From the NCBI GenBank assembly GCA_001873675.1, contig MNZP01000171.1, positions 1 through 14,086 on the forward strand: a stretch of DNA of 14,086 nt, written 5' to 3'. Positions within the stretch are counted from its first letter, which is position 1. Every line of letters begins with the position of its first letter. This document shows, one piece after another, positions 1 to 6,646 of the stretch. This DNA comes from Syntrophaceae bacterium CG2_30_49_12. Its GTDB lineage: Bacteria > Desulfobacterota > Syntrophia > Syntrophales > CG2-30-49-12. The notes under the pieces were generated by a model. That model had not been told where the DNA came from. It searched no databases and was given only the letters and a program-made list of their open reading frames with translations. The position numbers and the translations under genes are program-made.

Positions 1-44
1 AAGATGGATATAAATTGAATAACGGAGTTTTCTCATTAATTTCA

Positions 45-130
45 ATGTGCCATGCATTAAAAAGGCTATTATAAAGAATAATTCTATAATCTTGGTGCCT
101 TGGTGGCAAGATACCTGAGTAGTTACAAAA
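45..130 (+). repeat. Dispersed repeat, right arm (copy A)
   Basis: This stretch closely matches the right end of the element at the far end of the window (about 14003-14084), in the same orientation. Shared blocks include GAATAATTCT, TAATCTT, GTGCCTTGGTG and TAGTTACAAAA in the same order and with nearly the same spacing. The left arm expected for a complete element would lie before position 1. No gene is visible in 1-163. The repeat lies just beyond the 3' end of the leftward ubiE/menG gene, so it could influence termination, but no U-tract terminator is evident. Confidence 0.7.
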
Positions 131-163
131 ATTCAATCAAATTTCTGGCATTAGATGTTTCCT

Positions 164-904
164 CTATTTTGCTTTGATCCCGACGAAAAGACAGGTAATG
201 CCCATGGTAAGGACGTATGTTTTGACCTTTATGAGACCTGCCCCCTCCATGAGTGCGGAAAAAATATCCTTCGTAGGAAAATTCATGATGGAATCAGCTA
301 AGTAGTGATAAGCAGAAGGGTTTGAGGAAAATAATCGGGCAAGCCAGGGAAGTATTTTACGGAGATAGATGCGGTAAATACCACGGAACAGGGTATGGCG
401 GGGAGGTATCATCTCCAGTACCATGACTTGACCACCGGGCGCCACGACCCTGGCCATTTCCCTGAGCGCCTGCATCTTGTCTGGAATATTCCTGATACCG
501 AAGGCTATCCCGGCGACGTCGAAACTGGAGGCGCCAAAAGGAAGATGGAGGGCATCGCCTTTAATAAACCGGATATTTTGAGAAAGTTGCCTTTTTTCGA
601 CCTTCCGGCATGCCTGGCCGATCATTTCCTTTACAAAGTCAATTCCTGTCACGTGGACGTGCGAATAGACGGAGGCGGCAGCAATAGCAAGGTCACCGGT
701 TCCGCATGCCACATCAAGGAAACGATTTGTTTCAAAGAAGCGCATCTGCCTTACGGTAAAACGACGCCATGCAATATCGCGCCGAAGGCTCAAAAAATGA
801 TTAAGAAAGTCATATTTACCGGTAACGGTACCGAAGATATCCTTAACCATGACTATACGTTCGTCTTCCCTTGCTTCCGATACCGAAGGATATTTTACTT
901 TCAC
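164..904 (-). CDS. ubiE: UbiE/MenG demethylmenaquinone C-methyltransferase
   Basis: This cytoplasmic SAM-dependent methyltransferase C-methylates the naphthoquinone ring in the last step of menaquinone synthesis; UbiE homologues also act on ubiquinone precursors. At 246 aa it is of normal family length. The family-typical segment YDFLNHFLSLRRDIAWRR is at residues 31-48, SAM motif I (LDVACGTGDLA) at 63-73, GD at 116-117, FGIRNIPD at 135-142, and VVAPGGQVMVLE at 153-164. The late family motif AYHYLADSI is at 198-206. The start is GTG at 902-904, preceded by GGAG nine bases upstream; an internal ATG at residue 19 is a weaker alternative. The gene stands alone on this strand, divergent from the dodecin gene. 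A strict anaerobe would be expected to use it for menaquinone, which is inference from context. Confidence 0.93.
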   Translation of the reverse strand: MKVKYPSVSEAREDERIVMVKDIFGTVTGKYDFLNHFLSLRRDIAWRRFTVRQMRFFETNRFLDVACGTGDLAIAAASVYSHVHVTGIDFVKEMIGQACRKVEKRQLSQNIRFIKGDALHLPFGASSFDVAGIAFGIRNIPDKMQALREMARVVAPGGQVMVLEMIPPRHTLFRGIYRIYLRKILPWLARLFSSNPSAYHYLADSIMNFPTKDIFSALMEGAGLIKVKTYVLTMGITCLFVGIKAK

Positions 905-946
905 GCAACTTTACTCCGTAACCCGAACCAAATATCTTGGACAATA

Positions 947-955
947 ATTGTAGCA
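947..955 (-). promoter_or_regulatory. Possible extended -10 promoter for ubiE
   Basis: On the minus strand the bases read TGCTACAAT, an extended -10 (TGn plus TACAAT) 43 bp upstream of the GTG start. No good -35 hexamer lies at 17 bp, which is tolerated for extended -10 promoters. The prediction rests on sequence pattern only. Confidence 0.35.
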
Positions 956-988
956 TTTTTTTGTTGACATAGCTTGTTTTTTGTGGAA

Positions 989-1017
989 GTTATCATCTAC
1001 TGATGAGTAGTTATAAT
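989..1017 (+). promoter_or_regulatory. Possible sigma70-type promoter for the dodecin gene
   Basis: A perfect TATAAT lies at 1012-1017, 40 bp before the dodecin ATG. The hexamer 17 bp upstream (989-994, GTTATC) is a weak -35. A perfect TTGACA lies at 964-969 but has no good -10 at the usual distance. A small dyad, CTACT-gatg-AGTAG (997-1010), sits in the spacer and could be an operator. The -10 call is reasonable and the rest is tentative. Confidence 0.4.
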
Positions 1018-1057
1018 CTAACATACTAACCTTAACTGTTAGGAAAGGAGGTAAAAG

Positions 1058-1267
1058 ATGCCTGAAAGCACTTACAAGATTATTGAGATCGTGGGAACAA
1101 GTAAGAATTCCTGGGAAGAGGCGGCAAGAAATGCCGTTGAAACTGCATCCAAAACCCTTACAGACCTGCGGATTGCTGAAGTTGTTAAACTCGACATGAC
1201 CATTGAGGGCGGCAAAATTGCTTTTTACCGGGCAAGAATCAACGTTTCTTTCAAGTATCAAGAATAA
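1058..1267 (+). CDS. Dodecin-family protein, non-canonical flavin site
   Basis: This 69-aa protein has the complete dodecin fold signature: YKIIEIVGTSKNSWEEA (residues 6-22), the helix AVETASKTL (26-34), AEVVKLDMTIEGGKI (40-54) and the final strand ARINVSF (59-65). Dodecins form hollow dodecamers that usually bind and store flavins in the cytoplasm. The ATG is preceded by a very strong Shine-Dalgarno (AAAGGAGGT), suggesting high expression. By eye alignment, the Trp that stacks on flavin in classical dodecins (W36 in Halobacterium) is Ile39 here, and the flavin-contacting Gln is Arg58. Flavin storage is therefore uncertain; Rv0379 of Mycobacterium is a described calcium-binding dodecin. The gene stands alone, between divergent ubiE and convergent metF. 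Confidence 0.9.
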   Translation: MPESTYKIIEIVGTSKNSWEEAARNAVETASKTLTDLRIAEVVKLDMTIEGGKIAFYRARINVSFKYQE

Positions 1268-1278
1268 TGATTATTTCT

Positions 1279-1336
1279 CCTCAGGGGACTAAGAAAACAA
1301 CGGGGTGCATCTGATGCACCTCTTTGTCCCTTGAGG
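1279..1336. terminator. Nested hairpin between convergent dodecin and metF genes
   Basis: Outer arms at 1279-1289 and 1326-1336 pair over 11 positions with one G-U/A-C type mismatch. Inside them GGTGCATC (1304-1311) and GATGCACC (1313-1320) form a perfect inner palindrome. The structure lies 12 bp after the dodecin stop and 40 bp beyond the metF stop on the other strand, so a bidirectional terminator is the natural reading. The T tract after either arm is weak (TCTTTG after the inner hairpin), so factor-independent termination is not assured. Confidence 0.5.
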
Positions 1337-1376
1337 TGGATTACTTCTTTGCCCATCTTCAGTATCTTTTAGGGGG

Positions 1377-2261
1377 TCAAAGCCCAGCTTCTTTTAAAAT
1401 CTCCGGCACCACTTCCTCCTTCCCGATAGCCATGACATGAACCCCATCGCAGATACGGTCATCCTTGATCTCACGGATCATGCGCCCGGCTATTTCGATC
1501 CCCTTACTCAGGGTGCTTCCCTTGGGGGCGGCGGCCATTTCATCAATCAGTTCCTGCGGCACCCTGACGCCCGGTACATTTTTATTCATGTAGCGGGCCA
1601 TAGGGGCTGAGGTGAGAAGAATAATCCCCGCCAGTATCTTCACGGGAAATTGACGGGCATAGGACATAAAATCTCTGAATTTATCCAGGTCGTAGACGGC
1701 CTGGGTCTGAATGAACTCTGCCCCGGCCTCTATTTTCTTTTCAAATTTGATCAACTGAGGCTCCAGGGGATTGGCCTCCGGGGTCACAATAGCCCCGGCA
1801 CAGAAGGATACCGTACCGTCCAGGTCATTTCCCCCCATGTCTTTACCTTTTTCGAGGGTGCGGATGGCCGCCAGAAGCTGGGAAGAGTCCAGATCAAAAA
1901 CCCCTCTCGCCTCCTTATGGTCACCCACTACAAGGGAATCACCGGTCAGGCAGAGGACATTCTTTATCCCCCGGCTGTAGGCAAAGAGGAGATCGGCCTG
2001 AAGGGCTAATCTGTTCCGATCCCGACAGGTCATCTGCAGGATAGGTTCCCCTCCCTGTTCCTTTACCAGAAGCGCTGCTCCCAGAGAGGGATAGCGCATG
2101 ATGGAACTCTGGTGATCGGTAAGATTTATTGCCGCTACGCTCTCCTTCAGGAGGGCGATATGATGGATCATCTTTTCCAGGTTCGTCCCTTTAGGCGGAC
2201 CGACTTCACTGGTGACGATAAACTTGCCGGAGGCTAAAGTTTCTTTAAAGCTTATAGTCAT
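1377..2261 (-). CDS. metF: Methylenetetrahydrofolate reductase, catalytic subunit
   Basis: This FMN-dependent TIM-barrel enzyme interconverts 5,10-methylene-THF and 5-methyl-THF in the methyl branch of the Wood-Ljungdahl pathway. At 294 aa it is of normal length. Visible family features are FIVTSEVGPPKGT (residues 14-26; Glu19 matches the catalytic Glu28 of E. coli MetF), INLTDH (45-50), VLCLTGD (102-108; Asp108 matches Asp120), FIQTQAVYD (183-191) and the C-terminal GVHVMAIGKEEVVPEILKEAGL region. It is the last gene of the redox operon. Its ATG overlaps the metV stop (ATGA), and AAAGGAG lies ten bases upstream. The pairing with MetV is typical of acetogens and of anaerobes with a reversible C1 pathway, where electrons reach MetF through iron-sulfur partners rather than directly from NAD(P)H. 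Confidence 0.95.
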   Translation of the reverse strand: MTISFKETLASGKFIVTSEVGPPKGTNLEKMIHHIALLKESVAAINLTDHQSSIMRYPSLGAALLVKEQGGEPILQMTCRDRNRLALQADLLFAYSRGIKNVLCLTGDSLVVGDHKEARGVFDLDSSQLLAAIRTLEKGKDMGGNDLDGTVSFCAGAIVTPEANPLEPQLIKFEKKIEAGAEFIQTQAVYDLDKFRDFMSYARQFPVKILAGIILLTSAPMARYMNKNVPGVRVPQELIDEMAAAPKGSTLSKGIEIAGRMIREIKDDRICDGVHVMAIGKEEVVPEILKEAGL

Positions 2262-2950
2262 GGCTTAGTTGCTCCTTTCGGCCACGACAGAGCGTGGCCC
2301 TCCTGGGGAACGAAAAAGACCCCCGGACGGGGAACTACCTGGTGATTTCTCGGTCCCTGGTACCTCCGCATCAGGTCCAGTCTTCCCATGTCCTTCAGGC
2401 GCTGGTAAATCAGTGTCCAGGCGCAATCCTTTTGCGGGTCAATCTCACACTTTCCTTCCTTGGTTCCGCCGCAGGGACCATTGACGAGACCTTTGTGACA
2501 AGTAATGACCGGGCAGATCCCCCCCGTCTCCCCGATAATGCATGCCCCGCACTGCCTGCATACTTCGTGGAATTCGCCCAGTCCCCGCTCTTTCCCGATA
2601 AAAAGTGTATCCAGCGCGGGTATCACAATCTTATCCATCCTCCTCGCCACGGTTTGTACCCCAAAGGCACAGGTCATAATCAGAAGGACTTGGGCCTCAG
2701 AGATCGCTGATTGGTTCGCGGCCAGCGCCTCCTGGGTGATCTCATCACAGGCCACGGGAAGTACCATGTATCCGGTCACCAGACGATTGGCGGCCTCTAA
2801 TTTTTCTTTCATCTGGAGGACCTCCGGCATCCCCCCGGTACGACAGAGGGTCACACATGTCCCGCAACCGATAATGAAAACCCGGTTATAATCCCCTAAT
2901 AGGCGTTCTATCTCTTCCATACTCTTTTGACTTGTAATAGACCGAATCAT
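2258..2950 (-). CDS. metV: MetV, iron-sulfur/zinc partner of MetF
   Basis: This 230-aa protein belongs to the methylene-THF reductase C-terminal/MetV family. An N-terminal CGTCVTLC motif (Cys29, 32, 36) opens a Rossmann-like part. The cysteine-rich region follows: CRQCGAC (131-137), CPVITC (146-151), GPCGG (158-162), Cys168 and Cys176. In Moorella-type MetVF complexes MetV carries metal centres and links MetF to electron-transfer partners. Here the start ATG follows a perfect AAAGGAG in the 15-bp gap behind the NuoF-GltD fusion, and the stop overlaps the metF start. Tight coupling to both neighbours suggests that the NuoF-GltD flavoprotein supplies or accepts MetVF electrons. That link is inference. 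About 25 residues after the cysteine region look low in conservation. Confidence 0.88.
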   Translation of the reverse strand: MIRSITSQKSMEEIERLLGDYNRVFIIGCGTCVTLCRTGGMPEVLQMKEKLEAANRLVTGYMVLPVACDEITQEALAANQSAISEAQVLLIMTCAFGVQTVARRMDKIVIPALDTLFIGKERGLGEFHEVCRQCGACIIGETGGICPVITCHKGLVNGPCGGTKEGKCEIDPQKDCAWTLIYQRLKDMGRLDLMRRYQGPRNHQVVPRPGVFFVPQEGHALSWPKGATKP

Positions 2951-2965
2951 GGAACACTCCTTTCT

Positions 2966-5900
2966 CTATCTCTCCAGGTCGCACCGGAGGCAACGGGTGG
3001 CCTCATCTCGGGCCTGTTCCTCGGAAAAACCTGTTTCAATCTCGCGAAAATCTTGAATCCTCTCTTCCGGCTGGTGGGCGGGAACCTTCTGGCGAGGTCT
3101 GGCCTCCACCATCTCTTCCCCTGCGGCGAGGCGCGCCTCATCGGCCACATGGACCTTTTCATCCCTGATCTCGATACGAGAGGCATCATTTTTCAGGTAT
3201 TTATCAATGGCCAGGGCCGCCCGCCGGCCCGCCGCAATGGCATGGATCAAAAAAGTCGGCCCTGTAACAAAATCCCCCCCGGCAAAGATCCCGGGGATAT
3301 TGGTAGATAAGGTATTTGAATCTACCTGGAGGGTCCCCCAGCGCGCCCGCTCTAACTTGCTGTCCGGAGGGAGAAAACTCAGGTCCGGCGCCTGGCCTAC
3401 CGAGGGAAGCAGAGTATCCAGTTCCACAAAGAATTCCGATCCCTCTATAGGGACAGGCCGGCGGCGGCCGGAGACCTCCGTCTCCCCCAGACGCATTTTT
3501 ATACACTCCATACCTCTGAGTTTCCAGTCTTCGCTTACAATGCGGGTGGGGCTGACGAGAAAGTGAAACTTGATCCCCTCCTCCACGGCCTCCTGATATT
3601 CAGTTTCGGTAACCGGCATCTCCTCACGGCTACGCCGGTAGAAGACATCCACTTCTTCCGCGCCCAGACGAAGAGCGGTACGGGCGGAATCCATCGCCAC
3701 GTTTCCGCCGCCGATGACCCCTACCCGCCTCCCCACAGAGACGGGCTTCCCTACCTTGACATCCACCAGAAATCTCAGGCCGTAGAGTAATCCCTCCAGA
3801 CCCTCCACCTCTCCGGGTATCCCCAACTGACTGCTTCGTTGTGCCCCGGCGGCGATAAAGACCGCAGCGTAGCCCTCCTTTTTGAGGTCATCCACCGTAT
3901 AGTTCACATTGATGGGGGTACTGTAGCGGATCTCCACCCCCCTGGTCTGAATATGGGCAATTTCTTCCTCAATCACCCTTTTGGGGAGCCGGAAGTCCGG
4001 AATAGCTACCCCCAACATCCCCCCTGCCACCGGCAGGGCCTCAAAAACCGTGGTGGGGTACCCCAGTCGGGCAAGAAAATAGGCGCAGGAAAGCCCCGCC
4101 GGCCCGGCCCCTATAACGGCCACCCGCTCTTTCCTGGTCACGGGAAAGGGCGACGGCGGTTCCCCGACATGTTTAAAGTACCAATCGGCGGCAAAACGTT
4201 TTAAAGACTTAATGGCCACCGGAGCATCCAGCTCTCCCCTTCGGCACTTGAGTTCACAGGGATGGCTGCAAATGCGCCCGCAGATAGCGGGGAAGGGGTT
4301 TCTCTCCCGTATCAGATCCGCAGCCTCAGCGTACTTCCCCTGGGCAATCAAAGCTACGTATGAGGGAACATCTATTCCGGCCGGGCAGGCATGCTGACAG
4401 GCCGAGATAACCATGGCATCACAGACTGCCGCCGGGCACTTACGCTCCCTGATGTGCGCCTCGTACTCCTCCCGGAAATAGGTCAGGGTGGAAAGCACAG
4501 GGTTGGGGCAGGTCTGCCCCAGGCCGCAGAGAGAAGTCTTTTTTACGGCCTCGCCGATCTTCTGCAGCCGCTCCAGATCACCCTCCTGCCCTTCTCCCCG
4601 GGTGATGCGGGTGAGGATCTTGAGCATCTGGGTGGTTCCCAGGCGGCAGGGGGAGCATTTGCCGCACGACTCATCCTGGGTAAAGGTGAGGAAAAAACGG
4701 GCAAGATCCACCATGCATGTATTCTCATCCATGATGATCAGGCCCCCCGATCCCATCATGGAGCCCACTTCCCGCAGAGAGTCGTAATCAATGGGCAGGT
4801 CGAGAAAACGGGCCGGGATACATCCTCCGGAAGGCCCCCCCATCTGGGCGGCCTTGAAGTTACGGCCTTTGGGAATCCCGCCCCCCATGTCATAGATCAC
4901 CTCCCTCAGGGTTGTGCCCATGGGCACTTCCACAAGGCCGGTGTTATTGATCCGGCCGGTGAGGGAAAAGATCTTTGTTCCCTTGCTTTTTTCTGTCCCT
5001 ATATTTGCGTACCATTCCCAGCCCTTCAGGATGATGGACCGGACGTTGGCAAAAGTCTCCACGTTATTGATGGAGGTGGGCTGCCCCCTCAGTCCGGCCT
5101 GGGCCGGAAAGGGGGGACGGATGCGGGGCATCCCCCTTTTACCCTCCACCGAGGCGATGAGTGCCGTTTCCTCCCCGCAGACAAAGGCCCCTGCCCCTTC
5201 CATAATGATGATTTCGAAATCAAAGCCCGACCCCAGGATGTCCCGGCCTAAAAGGCCGCACTCAGAAGCCCGGGCAATGGCTATACCGAGGTGTTTGGTG
5301 GCAATGGGATATTCCGCCCGTACATAGATGTATCCCCGGGACGCCCCAATGGCAAATCCCGCGATCATCATTCCTTCCAGGACGGAATGGGGATTCCCCT
5401 CCAGCACACTCCGGTCCATGAAGGCCCCGGGATCCCCTTCATCGGCGTTACAGATGATATATTTCTCCCGGATCGCTGTCCGGGGCAGGCTTCCGGGATT
5501 CTGTCGGGTAACGCGCCATTTAACTCCAGTAGGGAACCCGGCCCCGCCTCGCCCCCTGAGACCGGCTTTTTCCACCACCTCGATCACCTCTTCCGGGGTC
5601 ATGGAACTCAGGACCTTGCTGATCGCCCCATACCCGTTAAAGGCCAGGTAATCTTCCAGGGAGGTCGGGTCAATGCGGCCGTTTTCCCCTAAAACCACCC
5701 GTTTCTGTTTCTGGTAGAAGGGGACTTCGTGGCTGTAGATGTAAGGTTTCCCGGTCACCGGGTCCCGGTAGAGGAGCCTGCCGATGATATTCTTTTTCTT
5801 CAGGGTCTCGGAAACGATTTCCGGGACATCTTCCGGGGCTACCCGTTGATAAAAGATCTCCTGTGGGGAAATGACCAGCAGGGGGGCCCGCTCGCAAAAA

Positions 5901-6109
5901 CCGTGGCACCCGGTCTTTTTAATCATTACTGCCCGGTCAAGCCCCTCCCTTTCGATTTCCACACGAAGGGCCTCATATACCTCCCCGCTCCCGTAAGCGC
6001 TGCAGCCAGGCCCGTCACAGAGATAGATCACCGTCTGGTCGGGGTCATGCTGTTCCAGGATGGTCTTGCGCCATTGCTCCAATTGGTCAAAGGTCTTTAT
6101 CTCTTCCAT
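2966..6109 (-). CDS. NuoF-GltD fusion: NAD(P)H-dependent flavin/FeS oxidoreductase
   Basis: This 1047-aa cytoplasmic flavoprotein has three parts. A thioredoxin-like 2Fe-2S domain has Cys31, 36, 68 and 72. The NuoF/HydB/HndC core carries GRGGAGFPTGVKW (186-198), IICNADEGDPGAF (218-230), GAGAFVCGEETALIASVEG (305-323) and the 4Fe-4S ligands Cys482, 485, 488 and 528, so NAD(H) and FMN sites are expected. At about residue 558 the protein passes into a GltD/NfnB-like half with an FeS N-terminal domain (Cys571, 575, 610, 614, 618, 622), an FAD motif VAVIGAGPAGLS (663-674), a second dinucleotide motif VGVIGGGNVAMDS (796-808) followed by FYRRSREE (823-830), and FAGGDFVTGP (942-951). The Arg pair suggests NADP(H). 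The protein ends in RCLRCDLER. Similar module pairings are known from soluble transhydrogenases, with Sporomusa-type Nfn (Stn) as a likely parallel. Start ATG is preceded by GGGAAGG. Confidence 0.9.
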   Translation of the reverse strand: MEEIKTFDQLEQWRKTILEQHDPDQTVIYLCDGPGCSAYGSGEVYEALRVEIEREGLDRAVMIKKTGCHGFCERAPLLVISPQEIFYQRVAPEDVPEIVSETLKKKNIIGRLLYRDPVTGKPYIYSHEVPFYQKQKRVVLGENGRIDPTSLEDYLAFNGYGAISKVLSSMTPEEVIEVVEKAGLRGRGGAGFPTGVKWRVTRQNPGSLPRTAIREKYIICNADEGDPGAFMDRSVLEGNPHSVLEGMMIAGFAIGASRGYIYVRAEYPIATKHLGIAIARASECGLLGRDILGSGFDFEIIIMEGAGAFVCGEETALIASVEGKRGMPRIRPPFPAQAGLRGQPTSINNVETFANVRSIILKGWEWYANIGTEKSKGTKIFSLTGRINNTGLVEVPMGTTLREVIYDMGGGIPKGRNFKAAQMGGPSGGCIPARFLDLPIDYDSLREVGSMMGSGGLIIMDENTCMVDLARFFLTFTQDESCGKCSPCRLGTTQMLKILTRITRGEGQEGDLERLQKIGEAVKKTSLCGLGQTCPNPVLSTLTYFREEYEAHIRERKCPAAVCDAMVISACQHACPAGIDVPSYVALIAQGKYAEAADLIRERNPFPAICGRICSHPCELKCRRGELDAPVAIKSLKRFAADWYFKHVGEPPSPFPVTRKERVAVIGAGPAGLSCAYFLARLGYPTTVFEALPVAGGMLGVAIPDFRLPKRVIEEEIAHIQTRGVEIRYSTPINVNYTVDDLKKEGYAAVFIAAGAQRSSQLGIPGEVEGLEGLLYGLRFLVDVKVGKPVSVGRRVGVIGGGNVAMDSARTALRLGAEEVDVFYRRSREEMPVTETEYQEAVEEGIKFHFLVSPTRIVSEDWKLRGMECIKMRLGETEVSGRRRPVPIEGSEFFVELDTLLPSVGQAPDLSFLPPDSKLERARWGTLQVDSNTLSTNIPGIFAGGDFVTGPTFLIHAIAAGRRAALAIDKYLKNDASRIEIRDEKVHVADEARLAAGEEMVEARPRQKVPAHQPEERIQDFREIETGFSEEQARDEATRCLRCDLER

Positions 6110-6127
6110 GCCTCGCCTTCCCTCACC

Positions 6128-6181
6128 TGAAAATCCCCCCTTACCCCCCTTTTCTAAAGGGGGGGTAAGGGGGGATTTTCA
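6128..6181. repeat. Long perfect inverted repeat at the nuoE stop codon
   Basis: Arms at 6128-6149 and 6160-6181 are perfect reverse complements over 22 bp and are built of C6/G6 blocks separated by TTA/TAA. The ten-base loop contains TTT and AAA that could extend the stem past one bulged G. The repeat fills most of the space between nuoE and the NuoF-GltD gene, and the last three bases (6179-6181) are the nuoE TGA stop on the minus strand. There is no T tract, so it is unlikely to be a simple terminator inside the operon. It looks like a mobile palindromic unit and may act on mRNA stability or partial attenuation. Confidence 0.85.
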
Positions 6182-6646
6182 TTTGTATTTCTGGAGGATC
6201 GTTTCAATCCTCTTGGGGTTCATCTTCCCATAATAGGTTTGATTGACCACCATCACCGGGGAAAGGGCGCAGGCCCCCAAACAGGCCACAGTTTCCAAGG
6301 TAAAGGAATAGTCCGTGGCCGTTTCCCCATCCTGCAAATTCAAGGTTTTCTGCACCACCCTCAGGACGCCGCGCCCTCCGCGCACATGGCAGGCTGTGCC
6401 CCGGCAGACCCTGACTACATTCCTGCCTCGTTTCGCAGTATAAAATTGGGAATAAAAGGTAATGACTCCCTGCACCTGACTGGGGAAAACCCCCAGGGCC
6501 CCGGCAATGGGAGAAATAGTCTCTGAGGGGATATAACCAAAGACCTCCTGGGTCTTTTGCAGGACCACAATGAGGGCCTCGGGATCACCCCGGTGATGGT
6601 TCAGAATTTCATTGAACTTAGGCAGCATCATCCCTTTCTGGTTCAT
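6179..6646 (-). CDS. nuoE: NuoE/HndA-like 2Fe-2S subunit
   Basis: This 155-aa thioredoxin-like 2Fe-2S protein is the usual partner of NuoF-type flavoproteins in complex I and in soluble NAD-linked hydrogenases and formate dehydrogenases. The ligand pattern is CRGTAC (Cys81, Cys86) and CLGAC (Cys122, Cys126). The helical N-terminal domain contains LQKTQEVFGYIP (29-40), a family hallmark, followed by GVITFYSQF (60-68). The chosen ATG at 6644-6646 has GAGAGG about seven bases upstream and overlaps the preceding NuoG-like gene by 29 bp, which suggests translational coupling. A longer in-frame start at 6706 would add 20 residues with no family resemblance. The stop codon lies inside a long inverted repeat, so the extreme C-terminus (QKYK) may have been trimmed or altered. 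Confidence 0.92.
   Translation of the reverse strand: MNQKGMMLPKFNEILNHHRGDPEALIVVLQKTQEVFGYIPSETISPIAGALGVFPSQVQGVITFYSQFYTAKRGRNVVRVCRGTACHVRGGRGVLRVVQKTLNLQDGETATDYSFTLETVACLGACALSPVMVVNQTYYGKMNPKRIETILQKYK

Noticed and set aside
395..967. Open frame of 190 codons on the plus strand opposite ubiE
   Set aside because: It is the antisense shadow of the UbiE/MenG methyltransferase, with no ribosome site and no recognisable protein features.
4391..5251. Long open frame (286 codons) on the plus strand inside the NuoF-GltD gene
   Set aside because: It is antisense to a strongly recognisable coding region, has no family resemblance and is explained by the high GC of the real gene on the other strand.
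6128..6181. Intrinsic terminator between nuoE and the NuoF-GltD gene
   Set aside because: The stem is very strong but is not followed by a U tract on the operon strand, and termination here would cut off the NuoF, MetV and MetF genes; a repeat element fits better.
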